64,000 nucleotides of DNA from Acidovorax kalamii (GCF_002245625.1 NZ_NOIG01000006.1:186001-250000), one strand, 5' to 3'. Positions 18,453-27,440 are shown, numbered from the stretch's first letter. Numbers and translations are program-made. The notes: generated by a model from the sequence alone, not told the origin.

Positions 18453-19441
18453 ACGTCCCCACCGCACCTGCCGCGCCCGCTGCGGCGCCTTCTTCCGCCT
18501 CGGTCTGGCGCAGCCAGCTGGGCACCTACCTGGGCCTGCTGGCCGTGCTGGCGGGCATGGTGGCGCTGTTCTCGTCGCTGTCCGAATACTTCTGGAGCGC
18601 CGAGACCTTCATCACCATCGCCAACGAAATCCCGGCCCTGGCGGTGATGGCGGTGGGCATGACCTTTGTGCTCATCATCGCGGGCATCGACCTGTCGGTG
18701 GGCTCGGTGATGGCGCTGGCCGCCGCCACCTCGGCCGCCGCCATCCTGCAATGGGGCTGGACGGTACCCGCCGCCGCTGCGCTGGCCCTGGCCACGGGCC
18801 TGGTGTGCGGCACCATCACCGGGACCATTTCGGTGGCGTGGCGGTTGCCCTCGTTCATCGTGTCACTGGGCATGCTCGAAGCCGTGCGCGGCAGTGCGTA
18901 TGTGGTGACCGACTCGCGCACGCAGTACGTGGGCGATGCGATCTCCTGGCTGTCGGCACCCTTCTTTGGCGGCATCTCGTTCGCCTTCTTGCTGGCCGTG
19001 GTGCTGGTGGTGGTGGCGCAGCTGGTGCTGTCGCGCACGGTGTTTGGCCGCTGCGTGGTGGGCATTGGCACCAATGAAGAAGCCATGCGCCTGGCCGGTG
19101 TGGACCCGCGCCCCATCCGTGTCATCGTGTTTGCCATGACCGGGCTGCTCGCAGGCCTGGCGGGTCTGATGCAGTCGGCCCGGCTGGAAGCCGCCGACCC
19201 CAACGCCGGAACCGGCATGGAGCTGCAGGTGATTGCGGCCGTGGTGATTGGCGGCACCAGCCTGATGGGCGGGCGCGGCTCGGTGGTGAACACGGCCTTT
19301 GGCGTGCTGATCATCGCGGTGCTCGAAGCGGGCCTGGCCCAGGTGGGCGCCAGCGAGCCCAGCAAGCGCATCATCACGGGTTTTGTGATTGTGGCGGCCG
19401 TCATTGTGGACACGCTGCGCCAGCGCCGCGCCAAGGTCTGA
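18449..19441 (+). CDS. rbsC: ribose ABC transporter permease
   Basis: 330 residues, inner-membrane permease of the BPD_transp_2 family with about 8-10 hydrophobic segments. Recognisable parts are AVGMTFVLIIAGIDLSVGSVMALAAAT, the cytoplasmic loop GRCVVGIGTNEEAMRLAGVDP (the EAA-like contact with RbsA) and AAVVIGGTSLMGGRGSVVNTAFGVLII. The ATG overlaps the rbsA stop (ATGA). Two RbsC probably pair with RbsA in the membrane. The N-terminus is Ala/Pro-rich and cytosolic. Confidence 0.95.
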   Translation: MNVPTAPAAPAAAPSSASVWRSQLGTYLGLLAVLAGMVALFSSLSEYFWSAETFITIANEIPALAVMAVGMTFVLIIAGIDLSVGSVMALAAATSAAAILQWGWTVPAAAALALATGLVCGTITGTISVAWRLPSFIVSLGMLEAVRGSAYVVTDSRTQYVGDAISWLSAPFFGGISFAFLLAVVLVVVAQLVLSRTVFGRCVVGIGTNEEAMRLAGVDPRPIRVIVFAMTGLLAGLAGLMQSARLEAADPNAGTGMELQVIAAVVIGGTSLMGGRGSVVNTAFGVLIIAVLEAGLAQVGASEPSKRIITGFVIVAAVIVDTLRQRRAKV

Positions 19442-19497
19442 GAGACTGCCCCCGCATCCAGCCGCCCCACCACCCACGACCTCATTCTTCTTTTTGC

Positions 19498-20520
19498 ATG
19501 GCTACTATCAAGGACGTTGCGCGCCACGCCGAGGTGTCGGTCACCACGGTGTCGCACGTGGTCAACGGCACACGCCGCGTGAGCCCCGAGGGGCGCGAGC
19601 GGGTCGAGGCCGCCATCCGCGCCCTGGGCTATGTGCCCAGCGCCATTGCGCGCAGCCTCAAGAGCAACAACACGCGCACGCTGGGTATGCTGATCCCCAA
19701 CAGCTCCAACCCCTACTTTGCCGAGATCGTGCACAGCGTGGAAGACCGCTGCTTTGGCGCGGGCTACAACGTCATCCTGTGCAACACCAACGACGAGGCG
19801 CACCGCCAGGGCACCTACCTGCAGGTGCTGGCCGAGCGGCGCATCGACGGGCTCATCGTGGTCTCCACCGGGCATGACGCCACGCTGGCCACGCAGCTCG
19901 CGGGCCTGTCCATCCCCACCGTGCTGGTGGACCGCGAAATCGACATCGCCGGACAGCAGCCCTGCGACCTGGTGGAAACCGCCCACATGCAGGGTGGCCT
20001 GCTGGCCACGCGCCACCTGCTGTCGCTGGGCCACCGGCGCATTGCCTGCATTGGCGGCCCCGAAGGCATTGCCCCCAGCGAGCAGCGCATTGCCGGCTGG
20101 CGCACCGCGCTGGCCGATGCGGGCTGCGGCACCGGCGAGGGCCTGCTGTGGCACGGCAACTTCACCAGCCAGGGCGGCTACGAAGCCATGCACGCCGTGC
20201 TGCGCGCTCCCGAGCAGCCCACTGCCGTCTTCGTGTGTAACGACCTCATGGCCATGGGCGCACTGTGTGCCGCGCACGAACGCGACCTGCGCGTGCCCGA
20301 GGCACTGTCCATCGTGGGTTTTGACGACATCGAACTCACCGCCTTCACCAGCCCGCCGCTGACCACCGTGGCCCAGCCCAAGCAGCGCATCGGCGCGCTG
20401 GCCGTGGACATGCTGCTGGAGCGCATCGACGGCAAGCGCCAGGACGCGCGCAAGGTGATGCTGCAGCCCGAGCTGCGCGTGCGCGCCTCCACGGCCCATG
20501 CGCCCGGAGGTGCTGCATGA
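19498..20520 (+). CDS. rbsR: LacI-family ribose operon repressor
   Basis: 340 residues. The N-terminal LacI helix-turn-helix (MATIKDVARHAEVSVTTVSHVVNG) and hinge helix (about 46-58, PSAIARSLKSN) are followed by a periplasmic-binding-protein-like effector domain (LGMLIPNSSNPYFAEIVHSVED through VVGFDDIELTAFTSPPLTTV). It lies in the middle of the operon, after rbsC and overlapping rbsK by ATGA, so it would control its own synthesis. The double GCAAACGTTTGC operator before rbsB is its obvious target. Ribose as inducer is inferred from the neighbouring genes. Confidence 0.93.
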   Translation: MATIKDVARHAEVSVTTVSHVVNGTRRVSPEGRERVEAAIRALGYVPSAIARSLKSNNTRTLGMLIPNSSNPYFAEIVHSVEDRCFGAGYNVILCNTNDEAHRQGTYLQVLAERRIDGLIVVSTGHDATLATQLAGLSIPTVLVDREIDIAGQQPCDLVETAHMQGGLLATRHLLSLGHRRIACIGGPEGIAPSEQRIAGWRTALADAGCGTGEGLLWHGNFTSQGGYEAMHAVLRAPEQPTAVFVCNDLMAMGALCAAHERDLRVPEALSIVGFDDIELTAFTSPPLTTVAQPKQRIGALAVDMLLERIDGKRQDARKVMLQPELRVRASTAHAPGGAA

Positions 20521-21461
20521 GCACTAATCACGCTCCCCGCATCGCCGTCGTCGGCAGCCTGAACATGGACCTAGTGCTGCAGGTGCAACACGCGCCGGGC
20601 CCTGGCGAGACCGTGCTGGCCGACGCCCTGCACCTGGTGCCCGGCGGCAAAGGCGGCAACCAGGCCGTGGCCTGCGCGCGCCAGGGCGCCCAAGTGGCCT
20701 TGTTCGGCCGCGTGGGCGACGACGGCTACGGCCACACGCTGCGCGCCGGGCTCGATGCCGACGGCATCGACCACAGCGGCGTGCAGACCGACACCGACAC
20801 CACCACCGGCGTCGCCGCCATCACCGTGGAGGCCACAGGGCAGAACCGCATCGTGGTCGTGCCCGGCGCCAATGGCCGCTTTGTGCTGGACGCCGCCGCG
20901 CTGGGCGCTGCGCTGCAAGGCGCAGGCGGTCTGGTGCTGCAGTTTGAAACGCCCCTGCCCCAGGTGCTGGCCGCCGCCGCGATGGCCCATGCCGCTGGCT
21001 GCCCCGTGGTGCTGAACCCCTCCCCCATCCAGCCCCTGCCCGAAGCGATGTGGCCGCTGGTGCACACACTGGTGGTGAACGAGGTGGAAGCCGCCGCGCT
21101 GGCAGGCCAGAACGTGGACACCCCCGCCGATGCCGCGCAGGCCGCACAAGCCCTGCGCGCCAAGGGCCCCGCACAGGTCGTAGTAACTCTGGGCGCTGCG
21201 GGCGCCGTGGCCGCCGATGCGGCGGGCAACCGCTACCACCCCGGCCTGGTCGTGAAAGCCGTGGACACCACGGCCGCAGGCGACACCTTCCTGGGGGCAC
21301 TGGCCGTGGCGCTGGCACGCGGCGAGCCGCTGGACGCCGCCGTGCGCGAAGGCATCCGCGCATCGGCGCTGTGCGTCACCCAACCGGGCGCCCAGCCTTC
21401 CATCCCCACCCGCGCCGCCGTGGCGCAAAGCCCCCAACCGCCCGCCTGGAGCCCCCTGTGA
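20517..21461 (+). CDS. rbsK: ribokinase
   Basis: 314 residues of the PfkB family, phosphorylating ribose to ribose-5-phosphate in the cytosol. It shows VVGSLNMDLVL at the N-terminus, the GG substrate motif PGGKGGNQAVACARQGA, and the C-terminal ATP/anion-hole signature DTTAAGDTFLGALAVAL with the catalytic Asp in TAAGD. Start and stop overlap rbsR and rbsD by four bases each, so rbsR, rbsK and rbsD should be translationally coupled. Confidence 0.95.
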   Translation: MSTNHAPRIAVVGSLNMDLVLQVQHAPGPGETVLADALHLVPGGKGGNQAVACARQGAQVALFGRVGDDGYGHTLRAGLDADGIDHSGVQTDTDTTTGVAAITVEATGQNRIVVVPGANGRFVLDAAALGAALQGAGGLVLQFETPLPQVLAAAAMAHAAGCPVVLNPSPIQPLPEAMWPLVHTLVVNEVEAAALAGQNVDTPADAAQAAQALRAKGPAQVVVTLGAAGAVAADAAGNRYHPGLVVKAVDTTAAGDTFLGALAVALARGEPLDAAVREGIRASALCVTQPGAQPSIPTRAAVAQSPQPPAWSPL

Positions 21462-21847
21462 AACGCACCGCCCTGCTGCACGCCGAACTCTCCCACGCCA
21501 TCGCCACCCTGGGCCATGGCGACATGCTGGTGATTGGCGATGTGGGCCTGCCCATCCCCCCCGGCCCGCGCCGCATCGACCTGGCCCTCACGCCCGGCAT
21601 CCCGGCCGTGGCCGATGTGCTGCGCGTGGTGCTGGAAGAAATGCAGATCGAGAAAGCCGTGATCGCCACGGAGGCGATGGAACGCAACGGGGGCCAGTTG
21701 CCCGCCTGGTGCCAGCTACCGGTCACACCGCAGGCGGTTTCGCACGACGAGTTCAAGCGCCTGACCCAGCAGGCCCGCGTGATGGTGCGCACCGGCGAGT
21801 GCACGCCGTATGCCAATGTGATCCTGGTGGCGGGCGTCACGTTCTGA
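21458..21847 (+). CDS. rbsD: D-ribose pyranase
   Basis: 129 residues, converting beta-pyranose to beta-furanose ribose so that RbsK can use it. The GTG start at 21458 overlaps the rbsK stop (GTGA); the longer open frame upstream is shadow coding. The catalytic His20 lies in LGHGDMLVIGDVGLPIP exactly as in E. coli RbsD, and the C-terminal RTGECTPYANVILVAGVTF is the family ending. Last gene of the operon; the bases after it hold only a weak imperfect hairpin near 21850-21870. Confidence 0.94.
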   Translation: MKRTALLHAELSHAIATLGHGDMLVIGDVGLPIPPGPRRIDLALTPGIPAVADVLRVVLEEMQIEKAVIATEAMERNGGQLPAWCQLPVTPQAVSHDEFKRLTQQARVMVRTGECTPYANVILVAGVTF

Positions 21848-21946
21848 CACACCACACCCCGACGGGGAGTGTTCGCGTGCGGGTTTTGGAGAACGCCTGA
21901 CAGTGCCCAGCTGCGGTACGCTGGACTGTCACCGTTTGCCTGCCCC

Positions 21947-22879
21947 ATGCCCAGTTCCGCCCCCCACGACCTGCTCCCCCCCGAAATCACCGTCCTGGAG
22001 CGCGGCTGGCTGTCTGCCAACAACATCCTCTTCATCGGCCACCACGACACGGCCATCGTGGACACCGGCTACTGCAGCCATGCCGACCAGACCGTGGACC
22101 TGGTGCGTGGCGCCTTGGAAGGGCGCGCGCTGGACCGCGTGCTCAACACCCACCTGCACAGCGACCACTGCGGCGGCAATGCCGCGCTGCAAAAGGCCTG
22201 GCCCGGTGTGCTCACCGCCATCCCGCCCGGCCAGGCCGACCATGTGCGCCAGTGGGACGCCTATGCGCTCAGCTACACCCCCACGGGGCAGGAATGCCCG
22301 CCGTTTCGGGCCGACACCTTGCTGATGCCGGACTCGTGCGTGCTGCTGGGCGACAAGCCCTGGCAGGTGCATGCCGCGCCTGGGCACGACCCCCACTCGG
22401 TGGTGCTGTTCGAGCCCCAGGGCCGGGTGCTGATATCCGCCGATGCGCTGTGGGAAAACGGCTTTGGCGTGGTGTTCCCCGAGCTGGAGGGCGACAAAGC
22501 GTTTGCCGAAGTCGCCGCCACGCTGGATGTGATCGAAAAACTGTCACCCCAGGTCGTCATCCCCGGCCACGGCCCCGTGTTTGCCGACGCCCCCCGCGCC
22601 ATCGACGGCGCCCGCCGCCGCCTGGATGGTTTTGTGCGCAACCCCGGCAAACATGCGCTGTATGCGGCCAAGGTGCTGCTGAAATACAAGCTGCTGGAAT
22701 GGCAGCAGATCACCATGACCGACCTCACGGCCTGGGCGCAAGGCACGCCGTATTTCGGCATGCTGCACCAGCGCCATTTCGGCGATCAGCCCGAGGGGGA
22801 GTGGCTATTGAGCCTGGTGGATGACCTCGTAAGGTCGGGGGCGGCGGTGCGGCAAGGGGATGTGCTGCACAACGTGTGA
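21947..22879 (+). CDS. metallo-beta-lactamase-fold hydrolase
   Basis: 310 residues without signal peptide. The metal-binding motif THLHSDHCGGN (HxHxDH, about residues 66-76) is followed by His in APGHDPHSV, Asp in ISADALWENG and His in VIPGHGPVF, the complete dinuclear site. The C-terminal third (KYKLLEWQQITMTDLTAW) resembles the winged-helix tail of beta-lactamase-like proteins such as LACTB2. The natural substrate is unknown. Start at ATG 21947 (MPSSAPHDLL) is chosen because the family fold starts shortly after. It is 100 bases after rbsD and has no sign of co-regulation. Confidence 0.85.
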   Translation: MPSSAPHDLLPPEITVLERGWLSANNILFIGHHDTAIVDTGYCSHADQTVDLVRGALEGRALDRVLNTHLHSDHCGGNAALQKAWPGVLTAIPPGQADHVRQWDAYALSYTPTGQECPPFRADTLLMPDSCVLLGDKPWQVHAAPGHDPHSVVLFEPQGRVLISADALWENGFGVVFPELEGDKAFAEVAATLDVIEKLSPQVVIPGHGPVFADAPRAIDGARRRLDGFVRNPGKHALYAAKVLLKYKLLEWQQITMTDLTAWAQGTPYFGMLHQRHFGDQPEGEWLLSLVDDLVRSGAAVRQGDVLHNV

Positions 22880-22929
22880 TGTGGCTTGGTCAGGGTGGGG
22901 GACAGCGTTGAACCCACAGCGGCGAGTAC

Positions 22930-23226
22930 CTAGGCAGCAAACGGTCCTCTCAAGACTCGGCCAGAACCGACGAGCGTTTGTCCTTCAAGAACGTCGAAAT
23001 GAGTGCCGACCATCAGCGCAGAATAATCGACACCGGGCTCATAAATCAGCGCAGCTACAGAACGGGCTGTGGACCCGGGACTAACCAGTTGACCATCAAC
23101 AAACGAGACGCCAAGGTATTCACCACCTTGGACACGCAAGTGTGGACGATAGATGCCGCCGGTGAGGACAGGCATCTTTGTACGACCTTCGATGGTCAAC
23201 TCCACTTCGATAAGACGTCTCGGCAT
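22930..23226 (-). CDS. small protein resembling EF-Tu domain 3, function unknown
   Basis: 98 residues, a full-length small protein, not a fragment, to judge from its own ATG with AGGAAC upstream. The pattern IEVELTIEGR..., GGIYRPHLRV, YLGVSFVDG, LVSPGSTARSVAAL and GTHFDVLEGQTLVGSGRVL resembles the C-terminal beta-barrel of elongation factor Tu, without GTPase or domain 2. Base composition is clearly lower in GC than the neighbours, which suggests transfer. It lies 66 bases after the DUF4124 gene on the same strand. I can offer no activity; a barrel that binds RNA or protein is one possibility. Confidence 0.6.
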   Translation of the reverse strand: MPRRLIEVELTIEGRTKMPVLTGGIYRPHLRVQGGEYLGVSFVDGQLVSPGSTARSVAALIYEPGVDYSALMVGTHFDVLEGQTLVGSGRVLRGPFAA

Positions 23227-23292
23227 ATGTCCGTTCCTGGCCTCAAGCAGGCGCCGGTGTATGTTTCCAGCCCCCAGCCCCGCATCTCCCCA

Positions 23293-23862
23293 TCAATGCT
23301 TGAACTGCTTGTCGCACCCCATCACATGGTTGTAGCTGCTCGACATGCACTGGTAGAACAATTTCTTGTTGCCCGACGACGCCTGGCAGTCTGACACGCT
23401 GTATTTGCCCCGGGCCTCGCGGATCTTGGGGGCTGCCTTGTCGTATTCGGCCTGGGCCATGTAGCCGTCGCGCACGTTTTTCTGGCCCACCTCCAGCATC
23501 TGGTCGGCCTGGTAGTGGATGTTGTCCACGGCGGCGGCGCAGTTCAGGGGCACCTGTTTGCTGTCCACCTTTTCCAGCGCCTTCTTCATGCCCTGGCCAA
23601 ACTCCTCCACGTCTTTGGGGATCTTCTTGGTGCCGTCGGGGTTGTACTGCTGGGCGGGCTTGGCGGACTGCGATGCGCTCCGGGTGCTGCCGTTGTTGCT
23701 TTGCAGCTTGAGGGGCTCGGCGTCCTGCTTGGCAGGCGGAGGTTGTGATCCGTAGTGGGTCTTGCCGTCGGCATCCACCCACTTGTACACGGGCTGCGCC
23801 TGGGCCGTGCCCAGCGCCCAGCACACCATGGCGGCCAGGGCCACCCCACACAGCTTGTTCAT
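23293..23862 (-). CDS. periplasmic DUF4124-domain protein
   Basis: 189 residues. A signal peptide (about 1-22, ending GTAQA) is followed by the DUF4124 strand pattern VYKWVDADGKTHYGSQPPP (about 24-42), a polar linker, and a C-terminal half with four Cys (NCAAAVD, DCQASSG, QCMSSS, GCDKQF) that may form disulphides. Start at 23862 is preferred because GGAGGG lies seven bases upstream; the longer frame starts in non-coding bases. DUF4124 proteins are common exported proteins of unknown role in Betaproteobacteria. Confidence 0.8.
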   Translation of the reverse strand: MNKLCGVALAAMVCWALGTAQAQPVYKWVDADGKTHYGSQPPPAKQDAEPLKLQSNNGSTRSASQSAKPAQQYNPDGTKKIPKDVEEFGQGMKKALEKVDSKQVPLNCAAAVDNIHYQADQMLEVGQKNVRDGYMAQAEYDKAAPKIREARGKYSVSDCQASSGNKKLFYQCMSSSYNHVMGCDKQFKH

Positions 23863-23875
23863 GGTTTTCCCTCCA

Positions 23876-23942
23876 AAAATATGAATCAAATCGGTGCTTT
23901 GCGCGCTTCCACCATGCGCTTATAGCTACTCTATTTATAGCA
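23876..23942 (+). repeat. dispersed palindromic element, copy between slt and the DUF4124 gene
   Basis: Reads ATATGAATCAAATCGGTGC, then GCGCGCTTCCACCATGCGC, and ends in the core TAGCTACTCTATTTATAGCA (23923-23942). It starts 14 bases upstream of the DUF4124 start codon, so it covers that gene's likely promoter or leader. The order of blocks matches the rbsA and phhA copies. Confidence 0.7.
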
Positions 23943-24004
23943 AACACTCGCCCACCCGCTTCCATCTGCAGCAGCGGGTGCTGCGGCAGATGCGGATGGA
24001 GGCA

Positions 24005-25990
24005 TCAGGGCAGGTCCTTGTTCACCTCGGGCGCCGATGCATCGCGCGGGCCGATGGTGCCCAGGCGGCCCTTGAGCGACTGGGGCTGGCCGGTGAGCAT
24101 GGCGGCGTAGTTGGTGGTATTGGCCAGCACCTTCTTCACGTAGTCGCGGGTTTCGGCAAAGGGCACGTTTTCAGCCCAGATGGCGGCGTCCAGCACGGGG
24201 CCGTTGCGCCAGCTGCGCGGGCGGCCAGGGCCCGCGTTGTAGGCGGCAGCCGCCATGGGCATGGAGCCTGCAAAGTCGTCCAATGCGAGCTTGAGGTAGG
24301 CGGTGCCGATGGTGATGTTGGTGTCGCGGTCGTTGATCTGGTCGGCGGTGAAGTTGTTCAGGCCGATCTTCTTGGCCGTCCAGCGCGCGGTGGCGGGCAT
24401 GACCTGCATGAGGCCCGAGGCGCCCACATGCGAACGTGCGTCCATGATGAAGCGGCTTTCCTGGCGGATCAGGCCATACACATAGGCCGGGTCCAGCCCA
24501 ATGCCGTTGGCGCGCTCGACCACTGCGCTGCGGAAGGGGGTGGGAAAGCGCTGCGTGGCATCCACCACGCTTTTGGTGCGCTCGCTGGTGTTGATGCAGC
24601 GGTCCCACACCTCGCGCTGGCAGGCGAAGTCGGCAGCGGCCAGCAGTTCGCGGTCGCCCATGCCGCCGCTCTGGTGCAGGTTGGTGGTGTAGTTCCACTC
24701 GCGCACGCCTTCGCTGCGCAGGCCCAGCAGGATGGCGTACAGGGCACGGTTCAGGCCCGGGTTGGCGCGGGCACCCGCTTTTTCTTCAGCGGTAAGGGGC
24801 GCCGGGGCGGGGGGCGTGGTGATGCGCTGGCCCAGCTCTTCCATGGCCAGCATTTCGTAGAAGCCCCGCGTGCTGGCAATGCCTTCGAGCAGCTGGCGCG
24901 CTTCTGCGCGCTCGGCGTCGGTCACGCGGCCCGACAACAGTGCGCGCGCCTTCCAGTACACCCAGGTGCTGTCCTGGCGGGCGTCGGGGCCCATCGCATC
25001 GACAGCCTTGCCCACGGCTTTCCACTGCCCGGCGCGCAAGGCCGCGCGCACCTTCCAGCCCAGCAGGTCGTCGTTCAGGTCGGTGTCCTTGGTGACGTTG
25101 GCAAAGTAGCCCGCCGCGTTGGACGAGAGCTTTTGTGCGGCCGCCTTGCCGATCACGCCCCAGGCCCAGTTGCGCTCTTCGGCCGAGAGGTGCACGCCCC
25201 ATTTGTTGTCCAGCTGCTGCGCGGCGCCGTCCGGGTCGCTGCCTGCGAGCTTGATCAGGGCCAGCAGCACCAGCTCTTGCCGGGCGTTGCCGCGTGCCGT
25301 GGCGCGTGAGAGCAGGAACTTGGTGGGCGCGTCCAGCACCTCCTTGAGCTGCGGCAGCGCGTCGGGCGAGACGATTTCGACCGCGTTGCGCACCACACGC
25401 GGGCGGTTGGCCTCCACGCCCAGTCGCGCCTTGCGCCAGATGTCGAGCGCGCTGAGCTTCTTGTAGCTGTACAGCTCGCTGGCGGCATGGGTGCAGCCGT
25501 CGTCGGCATCGCGGATGGCATACCAGTTGCTGCGCACATCGTCGGCCACGGTGGCGGGTGCGGAGCCTTTCAGGGTGTCGATCAGCAGCGCGTAGCAGCG
25601 CACTTCACGGTCGTCCGACATGCGGTAGGCGGGGTGCTGCTCGGCAAACTGCGCCCAGTTGCGCCGCTGGCCCAGCAGCAGCAGCCAGTCGTTGCGCATG
25701 CGGTCCTCCTGGTAGCTGCCGGCGTAGCGCTGCATGAAGGACTGGATTTCTGCGGGCTGGGCCTCGGCCAGGCGCACGCGCAGTTCCCAGTAGGCGGCCC
25801 AGGGCTCCAGCGCATGGCCACGGGCGGAAGGCAGCAGTTGCTCCAGCCGCTTGCGGTCGCCCTTGCGGAAGGCCTGCTGCATCTCCAGCAGGGTGTCGTC
25901 CCCCTTGCTGTTTTGCGCCTGGACAAGGGGGGCCGCCATGGCAAGCAGGGCACTGGCGACAAGCGGTGTCAGAATTCGAAACAATTGCAT
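24005..25990 (-). CDS. slt: soluble lytic murein transglycosylase (Slt70-like)
   Basis: 661 residues, exported (signal peptide about 1-29, ending PLVQAQ). A long helical superhelix (about 35-470) that forms the doughnut of Slt70 is followed by the lysozyme-like domain. There GLIRQESRFIMDARS holds the catalytic Glu near residue 510, followed by SGLMQVMPATA and NITIGTAYLKLAL plus AAYNAGPGRPRSW. It cleaves the MurNAc-GlcNAc bond of peptidoglycan, making 1,6-anhydro ends. Start 25990 is only 14 bases from the divergent fthC start, so each promoter must lie inside the other gene. No clear Shine-Dalgarno precedes this ATG. Confidence 0.93.
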   Translation of the reverse strand: MQLFRILTPLVASALLAMAAPLVQAQNSKGDDTLLEMQQAFRKGDRKRLEQLLPSARGHALEPWAAYWELRVRLAEAQPAEIQSFMQRYAGSYQEDRMRNDWLLLLGQRRNWAQFAEQHPAYRMSDDREVRCYALLIDTLKGSAPATVADDVRSNWYAIRDADDGCTHAASELYSYKKLSALDIWRKARLGVEANRPRVVRNAVEIVSPDALPQLKEVLDAPTKFLLSRATARGNARQELVLLALIKLAGSDPDGAAQQLDNKWGVHLSAEERNWAWGVIGKAAAQKLSSNAAGYFANVTKDTDLNDDLLGWKVRAALRAGQWKAVGKAVDAMGPDARQDSTWVYWKARALLSGRVTDAERAEARQLLEGIASTRGFYEMLAMEELGQRITTPPAPAPLTAEEKAGARANPGLNRALYAILLGLRSEGVREWNYTTNLHQSGGMGDRELLAAADFACQREVWDRCINTSERTKSVVDATQRFPTPFRSAVVERANGIGLDPAYVYGLIRQESRFIMDARSHVGASGLMQVMPATARWTAKKIGLNNFTADQINDRDTNITIGTAYLKLALDDFAGSMPMAAAAYNAGPGRPRSWRNGPVLDAAIWAENVPFAETRDYVKKVLANTTNYAAMLTGQPQSLKGRLGTIGPRDASAPEVNKDLP

Positions 25991-26004
25991 GGGGGAATTA
26001 TGTG

Positions 26005-26577
26005 ATGGACAAAGCAGCCCTTCGGCGCGCATTGATAGAAGAACGCCTCAATCTGCCCGACCGCCTACAGCGGTCCGACCTGTTACAGCAGGTGATGCGC
26101 ATCTGGCTGGTGAACCGGCCCGACACCGTGATCGGCGCCTATTGGCCCATCAAGGGCGAGTTCGACCCCCTGCCTGCCCTGCACCGCTGGAAGGAAGACG
26201 GCGAACTGCTGGACGAGCCCCAGTTGCGCCGCATCGGCCTGCCGGTGGTCAACAAGCAGCACAAGACGCTCACCTTCCACGCCTGGTACCCCGGCTGCCC
26301 CATGGAAGAAGACGCCTACGGCATCCCCAAGCCCAAGGACACCGAAGTCATCGTGCCCACGCTGCTGTTTGTGCCCTGCGTGGGCTACGCGGCTGGAGGC
26401 TACCGCCTGGGCTATGGCGGCGGCTTTTACGACCGCACCCTGGCCACGCTGCAGCCCAAGCCGTTCACCGTGGGGCTGGGGTTCACCCACGGCTTCCTGG
26501 ACGACTTCGAGCCCGAAGAGTTCGACCTGCCGCTCGACGCCATCCTGAACGACAACGGCGTGGTCTGGCCGGTCTGA
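26005..26577 (+). CDS. fthC: 5-formyltetrahydrofolate cyclo-ligase
   Basis: 190 residues, ATP-dependent conversion of 5-formyl-THF to 5,10-methenyl-THF (YgfA/FthC family), cytosolic. Signature parts: MDKAALRRALIEERLNL, IGAYWPIKGEFDPLP, and the phosphate/ATP loop GYAAGGYRLGYGGGFYDRTLA. ATG 26005 follows GGGGGA at 25991-25996; a GTG upstream at 25966 is in frame but lies within slt. The divergent slt starts 14 bases away. Confidence 0.93.
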   Translation: MDKAALRRALIEERLNLPDRLQRSDLLQQVMRIWLVNRPDTVIGAYWPIKGEFDPLPALHRWKEDGELLDEPQLRRIGLPVVNKQHKTLTFHAWYPGCPMEEDAYGIPKPKDTEVIVPTLLFVPCVGYAAGGYRLGYGGGFYDRTLATLQPKPFTVGLGFTHGFLDDFEPEEFDLPLDAILNDNGVVWPV

Positions 26578-26586
26578 TCCCTCGGA

Positions 26587-26622
26587 GCCCGTTGGCGACC
26601 GCGCGGCAGGCTGCCAACGGGC
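26587..26622 (+). terminator. hairpin after fthC
   Basis: Perfect ten-base arms GCCCGTTGGC (26587-26596) and GCCAACGGGC (26613-26622) with a 16-base loop, ten bases after the stop. No T run follows, so it may be a stabilising or Rho-assisted 3' structure. Confidence 0.5.
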
Positions 26623-26747
26623 GCTAGCCGGTCGGCACGAAGGCCTGTGATGCTCGCCGCGCATCATTCGAGCCGGTTTTTCGCATCGCTGGCGCGCTGC
26701 GCAGCCGCTAGCATGGCGGGCTGACCTCTTTTTTTCAGGTGTCCACC

Positions 26748-27440
26748 ATGCCAAAGCTCTACATCGGCAACAAGAACTATTCGTCCTGGTCCATGCGCCC
26801 CTGGGTGCTGCTCAAGCAGGCCGGCATCCCGTTTGAGGAAGTGCGCGTGCGCTTCGACAGCTTCGAGGCCGACTCGGAGTTCAAGCGTGTCATCGGCCCC
26901 GTGAGCCCCACCGGCAAGGTGCCGGTGCTGGTCGATGGCGACCTGGTGGTGTGGGACACCCTGGCGATTGCGGAATATGTGGCCGAGACCTGGGCCGACA
27001 AGCAGCTCTGGCCCCAGGACGCCAAGGCCCGTGCGCGCGCCCGCAGCGTCTGCGCCGAAATGCACAGCGGCTTCACCGCCCTGCGCAGTAACTGCCCCAT
27101 GAACATCGAGGCCGACCTGGCCGACACTGGCGCGCTGATCTGGCGCGACAAGCCCGGCGTGCGCGCCGATGTGCAGCGCCTGGTGGACATGTGGAGCGCT
27201 TTGCTGCAGGAACACGGCGGCCCCCTGCTGTTTGGCCAGTTCAGCGTGGCCGACGCCTACTTTGCCCCCGTGTGCATGCGCCTGCACACCTACGCCCTGC
27301 CCGTGCCCGCCCACATCACCGCCTATGTGAACCGCGTGCGCGCCCTGCCCGGCGTGCAGGACTGGATCGCCGAAGCCCTGGGCGAGAAGGACTTCCTGGC
27401 CTTCGAAGAACCCTACCGCCTGCGCCACACCGAGGACTGA
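26748..27440 (+). CDS. glutathione S-transferase
   Basis: 230 residues. The N-terminal thioredoxin-like domain begins LYIGNKNYSSWSMRPWVLLKQAG, with the Ser of SSWSMRP as probable active-site residue of this class, then PTGKVPVLVDGD (cis-Pro) and WDTLAIAEYVAE for glutathione contact. The helical C-terminal domain (about 90-225) ends FLAFEEPYRLR. The assignment to a soluble bacterial GST is firm; the electrophile is unknown. ATG 26748 is preferred to the GTG nine bases upstream. A NIPSNAP gene follows after eight bases. Confidence 0.92.
   Translation: MPKLYIGNKNYSSWSMRPWVLLKQAGIPFEEVRVRFDSFEADSEFKRVIGPVSPTGKVPVLVDGDLVVWDTLAIAEYVAETWADKQLWPQDAKARARARSVCAEMHSGFTALRSNCPMNIEADLADTGALIWRDKPGVRADVQRLVDMWSALLQEHGGPLLFGQFSVADAYFAPVCMRLHTYALPVPAHITAYVNRVRALPGVQDWIAEALGEKDFLAFEEPYRLRHTED

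Noticed and set aside
18526-20499. A 657-codon minus-strand frame across rbsC and rbsR
   Set aside because: Shadow of real genes on the plus strand with intact domains; the composition is atypical and no start signal is seen.
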